Origin: Phycisphaerales bacterium
Lineage (GTDB): Bacteria; Planctomycetota; Phycisphaerae; Phycisphaerales; UBA1924
Direction: 5' to 3'
DNA: 64,000 nucleotides
Assembly (NCBI GenBank): GCA_016709445.1
Contig: JADJMV010000019.1
Location: 11,795 to 75,794, forward strand
The notes beneath the pieces are model-generated. The model had not been told where the DNA came from. It did no database searches and saw only the letters and a program-made list of their open reading frames with translations. Positions 17,847-28,185 of the stretch are shown here, piece after piece (the stretch's first letter is position 1; every line of letters starts with the position of its first letter). A program made the translations under genes and the position numbers.

Positions 17847-18806
17847 TCATCGCAGCACCCCTCTCCGGCGCAGGTAGTCCAGCAGCAGCACGTCGATGGG
17901 CGTGTCGGACTTGACGGTGAGGAGGGTCATGTCGCGCCGGCCGCAGAAGGCGCGGAGCTGGTCGCAGTAGGCGGCGAGGTTGGCCTTGTAGCGCTTGAGG
18001 AGGCCGGCGGAGACGGTGACCTCGGCGAAGTCGCCGTCTTCGACGTCTCGCAGGCGGAGGTCGCCGGTGATGTCGGGTTCCAGTTCCTGTGGGCTGAGCA
18101 CCTGGAGGCAGAAGACGTCGTAGCCGCGGCCCATGAGCAGGCGGAGGCCGTCCTCGTAGCCCTCCTTGATGAAGAAGTCGCTGAGCACCACCATCACGCC
18201 CTTGCCGCGCCGGGAGAGTGCGATGCGCTTGCAGGCCTCGGTGAAGCTCGAGCCGCCGTCGGGGCGGAGGGAGCAGATCCAGGAGGCGAGTTCGGTGGTG
18301 CGCCGGCGGCCGCGGAGATCACGGACGGCGCTCAAGACGCCGGTGGGCGCGGGCCCCTGGGCGTCGGCGCCGGTGACGGTGAGGGGCGGCGTGCCGATCG
18401 CGGTCATCGCGACGCGGTTGAGATTGACCAGGCCGATATAGCCGAGGCTCATGGCGACCTGCTGCATGAAGAGGAACTTGTTGGGCTGGCCGCAGTCGTG
18501 GCTGGCGGAGCAGTCGAGGACGACGTGGAGGCAGAGGTCCTCCTCTTCGAGGAAGAGTTTGAGGAAGAGGCGGTCGAGGCGGCCGAAGATGTTCCAGTCG
18601 ATGTGGCGGAGGTCGTCGCCGGAGACATAGGGCCTGTGGTCGGCGAACTCGACGGATTCGCCCCGCTTCTTGCTGCGGCGCTCCCCTTGAGCTTGCCGGC
18701 GAAGATTTTCTTGCTGGTGATGTCGAGCTGGGACACGCGCGATGAGGCGGCTGTCGAGCAGCTCGTCGAGGGAGGCGGGGCGTTTGGGATTCTCTGTTCT
18801 CAGCAT
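17847..18806 (-). CDS. DUF58 protein with two compensating indels
   Basis: 319 residues. The DUF58 core is clear: SVEFADHRPYVSGDDLRHID, then LFLKLFLEEEDL, and a degenerate VWA-like C-terminal half. DUF58 proteins partner with MoxR ATPases, and that gene lies just upstream. In the main frame, residues after LIARV read PARHHQQENLRRQAQ. One frame over, the same bases encode SQLDITSKKIFAGKLKG, the expected family sequence before GERRSKKRG. A 2-bp loss in the CG run at 18735-18740 plus a 1-bp loss in CCCC at 18683-18686 would create exactly this local swap. Confidence 0.85.
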   Translation of the reverse strand: MLRTENPKRPASLDELLDSRLIARVPARHHQQENLRRQAQGERRSKKRGESVEFADHRPYVSGDDLRHIDWNIFGRLDRLFLKLFLEEEDLCLHVVLDCSASHDCGQPNKFLFMQQVAMSLGYIGLVNLNRVAMTAIGTPPLTVTGADAQGPAPTGVLSAVRDLRGRRRTTELASWICSLRPDGGSSFTEACKRIALSRRGKGVMVVLSDFFIKEGYEDGLRLLMGRGYDVFCLQVLSPQELEPDITGDLRLRDVEDGDFAEVTVSAGLLKRYKANLAAYCDQLRAFCGRRDMTLLTVKSDTPIDVLLLDYLRRRGVLR

Positions 18807-18810
18807 GATG

Positions 18811-18939
18811 CACTCACCGCAGAGGGCGCAGAGTCTCGCAGAGGATGAAGCATGGTGGCTCCACCGCTCTTGAACTCATCCACTTGAAGTCATCCACTTG
18901 TCTTGCCTCTGCGTCACTCTGCGTCCTCTGCGGTGAAAC
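18811..18939. repeat. Inverted-repeat element between moxR and DUF58 genes
   Basis: The left arm (18811-18844) and right arm (18906-18939) match as inverted repeats at 28 of 34 positions (core ACCGCAGAGG..GCAGAG). Between them lies a 14-bp tandem duplication with 13/14 identity (18873-18886 and 18887-18900, CATCCACTTG core). It looks like a small non-autonomous repeat. No gene fits inside. Confidence 0.75.
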
Positions 18940-18944
18940 TGTCT

Positions 18945-20013
<1,069 letters not shown>

Positions 20014-20070
20014 CTCGAACTCCTGCGTGTGGTGGATGCGCCGTCGGGACGGGCGTTGAGCGGCTTTGTC

Positions 20071-20191
20071 GGTTCGTTTCGCGTGCTGGCGATTCTTTCG
20101 GTTCGTTCCGCGTGCTGGCGCACGCGGCTCTGGGGGGTGATTTCGGGGTGAATCTCGCGGTTCGTTCCGCGTGCTGACGCACGCGGCTCTG
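20071..20191. repeat. Hairpin-bearing direct repeats between VWA and moxR genes
   Basis: A 33-nt unit starting GGTTCGTTCCGCGTGC occurs at 20100-20132 and 20159-20191 (one mismatch), with a partial copy at 20071-20092. The first full unit forms an 8-bp hairpin CCGCGTGC-tggc-GCACGCGG. The last copy abuts the stop codon of the VWA gene. Confidence 0.8.
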
Positions 20192-23100
20192 TTAGTCGTC
20201 CTTCATTTCGTCTTGCGCCCGGCGTTTGGCCTTGAGGAGGCGCGACATGCCTTCTTCTTCCTCGCCTGTCTTCTTCTGTTCGGTTGCTCGGCGCTTCTGC
20301 TGCTCGGGTGTCTCCGCCTCGCCGCCGAGCGCGACCTTGGAGCTGGGTGCGGCCCTTGCCTGCTCGTCGGTGGCCTCGAATTTCCGCTTCGCGACCGTCG
20401 GGGCGAGGGGCTGGGCGTGCCCGCCGCTTCGGGAGACGTCGCGGTCCTGCGCCTCGGCGCCGGGCCCGGTCCGGAGCCGCTCCTGGGCCTTGGCCCGCGC
20501 GGCCTGGAGCCCTTCGAGCTGCATCCCGGTCTTGTCGCGGCCGCGGTGCATGCCCCGGCGCGCTGCGTGGTAGGCCTTGACGACATCGAGCCGGACGCGC
20601 CGTACCGCGACATCGGCGAGGAAGAGCCCGATCCCGGCGATCGCGACGGCGAGCCAGATGGCCCGGGTCGAGACGGGCATCTTGAGGCCGTCGCGGTTCC
20701 AGAGATCGGCGGCGCGGGCGTCGTTGCCGAGCACGCGCCCTCCGGTGCGTTCGGCGACCTGCTGGAGGAGCGCGGCGTTGTCCTGGAGCGCCCGGAACTC
20801 GTCGGCGAAGGGCTTGATGACGGCGGCCTGGACGCTCCCCTCGACGGCGGGCCCGCCCTCGGCTGCGGGGGGGGCGGCGTAGCGCATGCCCATCACGTAG
20901 GTGCCCGACTCGGGGGTGTCGATGAGCGCTTCGAATCGGCCGGGCCCCACCTGGCGGAGCGTGATGGGCGCGCCCTGGCCGTCGGGGGTTGCCATGCGCC
21001 CCTGGAATGTCGCGGTCGGGAGTCGGTGTCCCTCCTCGTCCACGGCCTCGACGACCACCAGGGTCTGATCGCCGCGCGGCTCGGTGGTGACGCGGACGTT
21101 GGGCGAGCCGCTGGGGCGCATCGCCCACCGCACCATCTGCTCCCAGAACTGCTTGTACTGGCCCCACGCCGGCCACGACTTGGCCCAGCGCGTCGTCGCG
21201 TCGCTCGTGAAGGTGACCGAACGCCCCAGGCCGTACTGCCATTGCGCCCCGACCGGGTCGTCCTCTTTGCCGCGCAGGGTGACCTGGCTGAGACCCTCGC
21301 GGTCGGCGGCCACGACATAGCCCGAGATCGGCGGGACCGCGCCGATGCCGCGGAGCGTGTCGACGCCCGCGACCATCGTCGGCTGGAACGCGTCGCCCTC
21401 CCAGATGAGCGTGCGCTTGACCGTCTGGGCTTCTTTGATGAAGATCTGGGGGAGCGTGGCGAGCGCGTTGTTGGCGACTTCGTAGTACGTCCCGTTTGTG
21501 TACCTGGCCATGCGTTGGAGCGTCTGGACATCACCGGCCGAGTGCGGATTCACACCGACGGCGGAGATGGTGACGTTGGCCGCCCGGTAGCGATCAAGCA
21601 CGGGCTTGCCCAGGTTGGGGTCCCCGTCGGAGATCACGATGACGTGGCGTTGCCCCGCGTCCACCGACATCAGCCCCTGGAGCGCCAGATCGAGCGAAGG
21701 GTCGAAGTCGGGCATATCGCCGAAGACGAGGCGGGTGATCGCGGCCTGGGCGGCGGACCCGTCGCCCTTGAGTTGCATCGGGAGCGTCCAATCGACACCG
21801 GACTGCCAGCCGTATTCGACGATGCCAACGTAGTCGAGGCGTGAGAGGCTGTTGACGGCCGCCTCGCAGATCTTCTTGCCCCAGTAGGTGCCCTGCGGGA
21901 CCTCGACGGAGTGGATGACGAGGGCGAGGGCGCCCCGGGGCATCTGCCGCTTCTGGGGTGGATCGAGCCGGATGGGCAGGGCATCTTCGAGTGGGGAGCC
22001 GATCCAGCCGCCGGCGCCGAAGGCCTTGTCGCCGCCGATCATGACGAGCCCGCCGCCGGTGTCGTGGACGTACTGGCGGAGCACCTCCTGGGCCTGGAAG
22101 CTGTAGGGGTAGGCGTCCTGATTGACCATGATCACGACGTCGTAGGTGTTGAGGTTGGTCAGGTTGATGTCGAATCGTCCGGGGTCGACGACCTCGCAGC
22201 GGATACCGGACTCGAGCAGCGCCCTGACGAGCTCGGCGGATTCGTCGGGCCCACCATCCATGGAGCGGAGGACCAGTGCGCGGCCCTCTCCGGAGACGAA
22301 GGTCACGCTCGAGCCGGTGTTGTTCTCGACGATCGCGTCGATCAGCATGCCGCTGGCGGCGCGGTCGGCCTCGAAGGTGGCCTTGAATTCGTGGGCCCCG
22401 CGCCCGCTGACCGGCACGGGGACGCTCAGGACGTTGGTGCCCTGGTTGAGCGAGACGGCGACACCCATCGAGTCGGTGGTGGGGTCGAGGTCGATCGGGG
22501 CGCCGTTCTCCTGGATGCTCAGCCGGCCGCTCGCGGGGCGCGTGGCGGTGATCACCACGCGGATGTTCATCGTCTCACCCTCGCGCGCCGTTCCGGGGGT
22601 GACGACGCGGTCGATGATGACCTCGTTGTCGTAGCGGTATCGGAGGGGGAACACGTCGATGGGCACGCCGGCGGCCCGGGCCGCCTCGGCCGCTTGGAGC
22701 AGGCTGCCGGCCGTCTCGAGTCCGTCGCTGAAGAGCGCGACTCTCGCGGCGGCGTCTTTGGGGGTGGTGGCGAGCGCGAGCTGGATGCCGGCCGCCAGGT
22801 TGGTGCCGTCGAGCCCGCCCACATACTGCCGGTCCACGCCGGTGACCGCCTTGGAGGGAAGACTCTGGACGATGGCGTCCTTGGCGACGGTGATGGTGCC
22901 GAGACGGTCATCGGGCTTCTTGCTCTCCGTGGCCGCCTCGCTGAGGTACTGCTCGGTCGCCTGCTGCAGTTGGGTGGGCACGCTGCGGCTGGCGTCGATC
23001 ACGGCGCTGACCGCGACATCCTTGCTCTCCTTGCGGAGCTGGGGCTCGGCGATCGCCCCCGCGAGGAGGATGATCACGAGCACGCGGATGGCGAGGGCGA

Positions 23101-23272
23101 CCGCGCGTGTGCTGCGCCCCAGGCCGGCCAGGCTGCGGCGTGCGATCCAGAGCGAGAGGGCCACGAGCACCGGGATCAGGATGAGCCAGATCGGCTGGAG
23201 AAACTCGATCGGCCCCAGATTCAGGGAGGCGAGGCCGAGCGAGGCCGGGTTGAGCGGGCCGAGCGTCGGCAT
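20192..23272 (-). CDS. Large VWA/glutamine-amidotransferase-like membrane protein
   Basis: 1026 residues. N-terminal helices (QPIWLILIPVLVALSLWIA and AIRVLVIILLAGAI) lead into VWA-like segments (SAVIDASRS; later HVIVISDGDPNLG). Between them is a class I glutamine-amidotransferase-like fold (YDVVIMVNQDAYPYS, GGGLVMIGGDKAFGAGGW), as in the YegL/'VWA + GATase-like' proteins. A C-terminal helix precedes a long charged cytoplasmic tail rich in Lys/Glu. Nothing suggests amidotransferase catalysis. The ATG at 23272 is two bases after the NHL stop. Probably a client or scaffold of the downstream MoxR ATPase. Confidence 0.85.
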   Translation of the reverse strand: MPTLGPLNPASLGLASLNLGPIEFLQPIWLILIPVLVALSLWIARRSLAGLGRSTRAVALAIRVLVIILLAGAIAEPQLRKESKDVAVSAVIDASRSVPTQLQQATEQYLSEAATESKKPDDRLGTITVAKDAIVQSLPSKAVTGVDRQYVGGLDGTNLAAGIQLALATTPKDAAARVALFSDGLETAGSLLQAAEAARAAGVPIDVFPLRYRYDNEVIIDRVVTPGTAREGETMNIRVVITATRPASGRLSIQENGAPIDLDPTTDSMGVAVSLNQGTNVLSVPVPVSGRGAHEFKATFEADRAASGMLIDAIVENNTGSSVTFVSGEGRALVLRSMDGGPDESAELVRALLESGIRCEVVDPGRFDINLTNLNTYDVVIMVNQDAYPYSFQAQEVLRQYVHDTGGGLVMIGGDKAFGAGGWIGSPLEDALPIRLDPPQKRQMPRGALALVIHSVEVPQGTYWGKKICEAAVNSLSRLDYVGIVEYGWQSGVDWTLPMQLKGDGSAAQAAITRLVFGDMPDFDPSLDLALQGLMSVDAGQRHVIVISDGDPNLGKPVLDRYRAANVTISAVGVNPHSAGDVQTLQRMARYTNGTYYEVANNALATLPQIFIKEAQTVKRTLIWEGDAFQPTMVAGVDTLRGIGAVPPISGYVVAADREGLSQVTLRGKEDDPVGAQWQYGLGRSVTFTSDATTRWAKSWPAWGQYKQFWEQMVRWAMRPSGSPNVRVTTEPRGDQTLVVVEAVDEEGHRLPTATFQGRMATPDGQGAPITLRQVGPGRFEALIDTPESGTYVMGMRYAAPPAAEGGPAVEGSVQAAVIKPFADEFRALQDNAALLQQVAERTGGRVLGNDARAADLWNRDGLKMPVSTRAIWLAVAIAGIGLFLADVAVRRVRLDVVKAYHAARRGMHRGRDKTGMQLEGLQAARAKAQERLRTGPGAEAQDRDVSRSGGHAQPLAPTVAKRKFEATDEQARAAPSSKVALGGEAETPEQQKRRATEQKKTGEEEEGMSRLLKAKRRAQDEMKDD

Positions 23273-23274
23273 GC

Positions 23275-24354
23275 CTAGCCACGCCCCCCTTCGACACCCG
23301 GGAGCTTGGCGACGAGGATGCGGTTGTTCCCCGAGTCGAGCAGGTAGGTCTCGCGCCCGATCACCGCCGACGCCCACGGCGTCGCAACCTCGCCCTCACC
23401 GCGTCCGGCGTGACCAAAGGTTCGGAGGCTCGCGCCCGTGACCGGGTCGACCTGCTGGACCCGAGAGCCCCCGAATTCGGTCACCAGCACCGTCGAATCG
23501 TCCAGCAAGAGCAGGCCGTAGGGAAACTCGAACTTCACCGGCGCATCCGGCGCCGGGGTCGGCGAGCCGATCCAGCCGAGCAGCTCGCCGTCGAGGGTGA
23601 ATCGTCCGAGCCGGTGGTTGCAGGCGTCGGTCACGATCAGCTCGCGCCGCGCCGTGTCGATCGCCATCGACTGTGGGCGGGCAAACTCGATGGCCTTGGG
23701 GTCCAGGCCCTCGCCGGGCCCGCCGATCGCGAAGAGGAACCTCTCTTCGGCATCGAACACGCTGATGCGGTCGTTGCCGCCGTATTCGCTCACGTAGATC
23801 CGCTCGATCTTTGATCCGTCGTCGCTCATCAGCACCGCGACGTCGGTGGGGTAGATGAACTGCCCGGGCTCCTGACCGAAGGCGCCGAACTGCGAGAGCA
23901 ACTCCGGCTCGATCTCTGCCGGACGCTCGGGCAGCGCGGTCGGGATCGCGTAGACCATCACGCGGTGGTAGTGCGTGTCGGCGACATACAGGGCCGGGAT
24001 GAGGGCGCCGTCGGGTCCCGGGGCCTCCGCCACGGTGATCCCCGTCGGCTTACCGAGGTCGAACTCGGGCATCCGCCACCACGCGCCCGCTCGGCCCGTG
24101 GCGGGATCGATCTGCTGCACCCGGGCTGCCTTGTCCACCACCCACAGGTATTCGCCATCGGAGTCGATGGCACGCGGGTAGGCGAACTGCCCGGGGAATG
24201 TTCCGGGTTCGCCAAGCACCCGCTCGGTCGGGATCTCGGCCTCGGACTTGGCCTCGCCGCCGCACCCGACCAGTCCGAGCGGCCACACCACGGCGCACGC
24301 CACGAGGGGCAGCACGGCACGCCGGCGGGGGGCTCGAGCGGTTTGGTCGGGCAT
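23275..24354 (-). CDS. NHL-repeat lipoprotein
   Basis: 359 residues. A lipoprotein signal (PLGLVGCGGE, with cysteine after LVG) is followed by NHL/beta-propeller repeats: GQFAYPRAIDSDGEYLWVVD, GQFIYPTDVAV, FARPQSMAIDTARRELIVTD, FEFPYGLLLL. Such propellers bind proteins, sugars or RNA; the ligand is unknown. The ATG at 24354 has GGGAA nearby. It sits 12 bases after the permease and 2 bases before the VWA gene, so all three are probably one transcript. Confidence 0.88.
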   Translation of the reverse strand: MPDQTARAPRRRAVLPLVACAVVWPLGLVGCGGEAKSEAEIPTERVLGEPGTFPGQFAYPRAIDSDGEYLWVVDKAARVQQIDPATGRAGAWWRMPEFDLGKPTGITVAEAPGPDGALIPALYVADTHYHRVMVYAIPTALPERPAEIEPELLSQFGAFGQEPGQFIYPTDVAVLMSDDGSKIERIYVSEYGGNDRISVFDAEERFLFAIGGPGEGLDPKAIEFARPQSMAIDTARRELIVTDACNHRLGRFTLDGELLGWIGSPTPAPDAPVKFEFPYGLLLLDDSTVLVTEFGGSRVQQVDPVTGASLRTFGHAGRGEGEVATPWASAVIGRETYLLDSGNNRILVAKLPGVEGGRG

Positions 24355-24366
24355 CTGGTTCCCAGC

Positions 24367-25980
24367 TTACCGGTGCGATCCCCGTTTGGTTCGGCCACGC
24401 CCCGCGCGCGCCGCCACCATCCCCGCGGCTGAGGCCGCCATACCTATACCAAGCAGCAGCACCGACGCTGCGGAGAGTTCGGTCATCCGCTCGTAGTGGA
24501 GCCATTGGAGCACCCGCTGGGCCAGGTGCTCGATTCCCGGAGGCTGGACCTGGATCGAGGCCTCGATCTCGTGGAGGCTCAGGCACCCGGCGGCCAGGGC
24601 GACGGCGAGTGCCGGGCCGAGGTGGCCCACGGCCGCGGACTTTGCCCAACCCGCCAGCCCCACCGCGCCGTCGAGCCGACGCATGTCCCCGACTGCCCGC
24701 GCTTCGGCGGCGGAGAGCCAGGTGCCGACCAGCAGGGGCAGGAATGCAAACCGCGCGAGGTGGGCGATGACCACCGGGACTGGGGTGTCGGCGAACGCCC
24801 GCGGCAGGGCGGGTAGGCGCACGAATTGCGCGATCGCGGAACCGACGAGCACGCCGGGCACGAGCGCCCAGACGAGCGAGAGCGTCAGCCAGGTTCGGGC
24901 GTGGCGGGCCCCCCGCGGGCCGGAGGTGGCGTGCGCGGCTGCCAAGCAGAGGATGCCGGAGAGCAGGGCGACCGAGGCGGCGACGGCTCCGCTGGAGAGG
25001 ATGGCATCGTGCGCATCGTGCAGGAATCTGGTCAGGCCGCGGAACGATCCCATCGACCAGGCGAAGGCGAGGAAGGGCACGGCGAGCGCGAGGATCCAGG
25101 GGCCCGAGGCGACGGCCCAGTCGGTCCAGCGGGGCCTGACGATTCTGGAATCCTCGCCCCCCAGGGCTGCCAAGCGCTCGCCTGCGCGGGCGAGCGGCGA
25201 GGCGAGGACCCACCCGGCGGCGACGGCCGCGAGGATGAGGGGCCACGCGGCGATCCAGGCGCGCCATGGCTCGGTGGGGTGCTGATCGAGCACTTCCCAG
25301 GAGTGGACGGCGATCGTGGGGATCAGCGCGACCTGGAGCGGGACGGCCGAGCCGAGCATGAGGAGGAAGACGAGCAGCCAGGCGGCGCCGATGCTGTGCC
25401 GCACGGCCCGGACGGTGGCGGCGGTGCGGCGGATCCTGGACCGCGCGTCCATCTTGAAGGACTCGAGCACCTCGGGGCCGAGGGATCGAACGCCGACGGC
25501 GATGGTGATGGCGGCGAGGGGCCAGGCCCACAGGGCGAGCCCCCAGATCGCGAGCCCCCGCCCGACGACGACGGGCAGCATCGGCCAGCCGTGTTCGGGG
25601 GCGGCGCCGATCCACTTGCCCAGCGGCGTGGTTGGGGCGCGGAGGACGGACCAGCCGGCGTAGGCGAGGTACATCGGGAGCAGCATCGGGCCCGCGGCGG
25701 CGAAGGAGGCCCCGGCGCGGGCGCGGGAGATCACGCCCCCGACGGGCCAGGCGAACAAGACCGCCAGGGCCGCGATGCCGGCGGCGCTGCCGAGGCTGAC
25801 GAGCACGAGGTGCCAGCTTGGGAGATCGATGCCGGTTCGGAATCCCGTCGTGGCCATGCCCCGGACGGCCCCGATGATGGCAAGGGCGGCGGGGGCGATG
25901 ACGCCGATCCCGATGACAGCCCAGACGATGGCGGCACCCGCTCCAACTCGGCCGTGGCTGGTGTTGGGGGGAGTCGTCAT
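24367..25980 (-). CDS. ABC transporter permease, double-length iron/thiamine type
   Basis: 537 residues with about 12 hydrophobic helices in two halves. This resembles the fused permeases of Fe3+/thiamine-type ABC importers (FbpB/ThiP). The first half has a putative EAA loop (EVLESFKMDARSRIRRT), and the second ends with HEIEASIQVQPPGIEHLAQR, matching the late EAA-like loop of this family. No ATPase or binding-protein gene is nearby. It may use a distant ATPase or have been repurposed. Divergent from accB across 228 bases. Confidence 0.78.
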   Translation of the reverse strand: MTTPPNTSHGRVGAGAAIVWAVIGIGVIAPAALAIIGAVRGMATTGFRTGIDLPSWHLVLVSLGSAAGIAALAVLFAWPVGGVISRARAGASFAAAGPMLLPMYLAYAGWSVLRAPTTPLGKWIGAAPEHGWPMLPVVVGRGLAIWGLALWAWPLAAITIAVGVRSLGPEVLESFKMDARSRIRRTAATVRAVRHSIGAAWLLVFLLMLGSAVPLQVALIPTIAVHSWEVLDQHPTEPWRAWIAAWPLILAAVAAGWVLASPLARAGERLAALGGEDSRIVRPRWTDWAVASGPWILALAVPFLAFAWSMGSFRGLTRFLHDAHDAILSSGAVAASVALLSGILCLAAAHATSGPRGARHARTWLTLSLVWALVPGVLVGSAIAQFVRLPALPRAFADTPVPVVIAHLARFAFLPLLVGTWLSAAEARAVGDMRRLDGAVGLAGWAKSAAVGHLGPALAVALAAGCLSLHEIEASIQVQPPGIEHLAQRVLQWLHYERMTELSAASVLLLGIGMAASAAGMVAARAGRGRTKRGSHR

Positions 25981-26208
25981 GGCGTCTGGAGCGTCTCGGT
26001 GATTCTGCCGGGTACGGGAGTTGGGCGCGAGATCGGGGTGGATCCGTCCCGGTTCGCCACCATGCGGCCGGACGAGTATCATGCCCTCTTGATCTGCCCG
26101 GAGGCGTCTGGAGCCTACCGGGGATCCTCCGAGCCGGTTTCGTCCGCTGGGCGGGTGCGGCCGGGAACGAACGCGTTCTCCCCCTGATCCCCAGTTGCGG
26201 GGTGGTGC

Positions 26209-26673
26209 ATGATCGACATCCGGAAACTCAAGGAACTGGTGCGGCTGATGGTCGAGAACGACCTGGCCGAACTCGACCTGCGCGACCAGCAGGAGACCGT
26301 CACGATCAAGCGGGGCGGGCAGGGACAGCCGCTCGTGGTCGCTCCGATCAGCGCGGCGGCGGCCCCGGCCCGGGGCGCGGCGGGCGGCGAGGAGGAGGCC
26401 GAGGTCGGCGGCGGGGCGGCGGACGAGGCCGGTCTGTTCGCGATCGAGTCTCCCATGGTCGGGACCTTCTATTCGGCGCCCAACCCGGACACCGAGGCAT
26501 TCGTCAGCGTCGGCAAGTCGATTTCGCCCGACTCGGTCGTTTGCCTGGTCGAGGCCATGAAGGTCTTCAACGAGATCAAGGCGGAGTGCACCGGCGTGGT
26601 CGAGCGGGTTTTGGTCAGTAACGGCGATGCCGTCGAGTTCGGCCAGAAGCTCTTCCTCGTCCGCCCTGCCTGA
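26209..26673 (+). CDS. accB: Biotin carboxyl carrier protein of acetyl-CoA carboxylase
   Basis: 154 residues. It carries biotin between the carboxylase and transferase of acetyl-CoA carboxylase, the first step of fatty-acid synthesis. The N-terminus IDIRKLKELVRLMVENDLAE is typical, followed by an Ala/Gly/Glu-rich linker and the biotinyl domain with SPMVGTFYSAP and the biotin site VEAMKVFNEIKAE. accC follows after 45 bases, the usual pairing. Confidence 0.97.
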   Translation: MIDIRKLKELVRLMVENDLAELDLRDQQETVTIKRGGQGQPLVVAPISAAAAPARGAAGGEEEAEVGGGAADEAGLFAIESPMVGTFYSAPNPDTEAFVSVGKSISPDSVVCLVEAMKVFNEIKAECTGVVERVLVSNGDAVEFGQKLFLVRPA

Positions 26674-26718
26674 CCTGCCCATCGCACCGGCGCCTGACCG
26701 CTCGGGACTCCACCCCTC

Positions 26719-28059
26719 ATGTTCAAACGCATCCTCATTGCCAACCGAGGTGAGATCGCCCTGCGGATCCTTCGTGCCTGCCACGAGATGGGGATCGAGG
26801 CGGTCTGCGTCTATTCGAAGGCCGACGCGGAGGCCCCGTACCTGCGGCTGGCGGATCGGGCGATCTGCATCGGGGACGCGCCGAGCAAGGACAGCTATCT
26901 CAATATCAGCCGCCTGATCTCAGCCGCGGAGATCGCGGACGTGGACGCGATCCACCCGGGGTATGGCTTCCTGGCGGAGCGGGCGGATTTTTCGGCGATC
27001 TGTCGGGACTGCAAGATCACCTTCATCGGTCCGAGCCCCGAGGCGATGGGCAAGCTGGGCGACAAGGTGGAGTGCAAGCGGACGGCCCGCGCGGCGAAGG
27101 TGCCGGTTTTCCCGGGGTCCGAGGGGGCGATCGAGGACGAGGAGGAGGCGGTCCGCGTTGCCGAAGAGATCGGCTATCCGGTGATCATCAAGGCATCGGC
27201 CGGCGGCGGCGGGCGGGGTATGCGCGTCTGCCGCAACGAGGCCACGCTGCGCTCGAACATCAAGGCGGCGCAGCAGGAGGCCCTGGCGGCCTTCGGCAAC
27301 GGGGCGATCTTCATCGAGAAGTTTCTCGAGCACGCCCGCCATATCGAGATCCAGACGCTCGGCGACCGCCACGGGCACGCGGTGCACCTTTGGGAGCGCG
27401 ACTGCTCTGTGCAGCGGCGGCACCAGAAGATCATCGAGGAATCGCCCGCGCCGGGCGTGGACCGCAAGAAGGTGGCGCAGGTGGGCGAGGCGGCCGCGAG
27501 GCTGATCAAGAGCGCCGACTACTGCGGGGCCGCGACGGTCGAGTTCTTGATGGACGAGAAGCAGAATTTCTACATGCTCGAGGTGAACACGCGGGTGCAG
27601 GTCGAGCACCCCGTGACCGAGATGGTCACGGGGATCGATATCGTGAAGATGTCGATCTTGGTGGCGGCGGGCGAAACGATCCCCTTCAAGCAGAAGGATG
27701 TCGAGGTCAGGGGCCACGCGATCGAGTGCCGCATCAACGCGGAGGATCCGGAGCGTGGCTTCATGCCTTCGGCCGGACGGATCGAGACATGGCAGCCCCC
27801 CGGCGGGCTTGGCGTGCGGATCGACTCGCACGTCGTGCAGGGGTATCGGGTGCCGCCGAACTACGACTCGATGGTCGGCAAGCTCATCTGCCACGCCGAC
27901 ACGCGGGAGCTGTGCATCGCCCGGATGGCCCGCGCGCTGCGCGAGTTCGCCGTGGGGCCGATCAAGACCACGATCCCGCTGCAGCTCCGGCTGATGGAGA
28001 ACTCCGACTTCCGCCAGGGCGGGATCGACATCCACTTCCTGGAGCGGCTGCTGAAGTGA
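26719..28059 (+). CDS. accC: Biotin carboxylase of acetyl-CoA carboxylase
   Basis: 446 residues, the normal length. It carboxylates the biotin on AccB using ATP and bicarbonate. It begins FKRILIANRGEIALRILRAC and contains the glycine-rich ATP loop KASAGGGGRGMRVC, the HLWERDCSVQRRHQKIIEE block and active-site EVNTRVQVEHPVTE. It converges with the SecA-like gene across a repeat-bearing gap. Confidence 0.98.
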   Translation: MFKRILIANRGEIALRILRACHEMGIEAVCVYSKADAEAPYLRLADRAICIGDAPSKDSYLNISRLISAAEIADVDAIHPGYGFLAERADFSAICRDCKITFIGPSPEAMGKLGDKVECKRTARAAKVPVFPGSEGAIEDEEEAVRVAEEIGYPVIIKASAGGGGRGMRVCRNEATLRSNIKAAQQEALAAFGNGAIFIEKFLEHARHIEIQTLGDRHGHAVHLWERDCSVQRRHQKIIEESPAPGVDRKKVAQVGEAAARLIKSADYCGAATVEFLMDEKQNFYMLEVNTRVQVEHPVTEMVTGIDIVKMSILVAAGETIPFKQKDVEVRGHAIECRINAEDPERGFMPSAGRIETWQPPGGLGVRIDSHVVQGYRVPPNYDSMVGKLICHADTRELCIARMARALREFAVGPIKTTIPLQLRLMENSDFRQGGIDIHFLERLLK

Positions 28060-28091
28060 GCCGGGCTGCGCGGCCGCGGCTGGTGCGGGTT

Positions 28092-28175
28092 GTGGTGCAG
28101 ACTGTGGAGCGGGCTTCCGGCGTGCATACCTCGCCCGCTCCGATCCGCTCGGTGCTGGCGGGATGCCTGCACCAC
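28092..28175. repeat. Degenerate REP-like nested palindrome
   Basis: Outer arms GTGGTGCAG (28092-28100) and CTGCACCAC (28167-28175) enclose inner arms GGAGCGGGC (28106-28114) and GCCCGCTCC (28133-28141). The GGCTTCCGGC core is shared with the palindrome at 17774-17839. It lies between convergent accC and the SecA-like gene, where it could serve as a bidirectional terminator. Confidence 0.65.
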
Positions 28176-28185
28176 CACTGTGGCG

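Noticed and set aside
24826..26187. Plus-strand open frame of 453 codons
   Set aside because: Antisense to the ABC permease and extremely Gly/Asp/Glu-rich.
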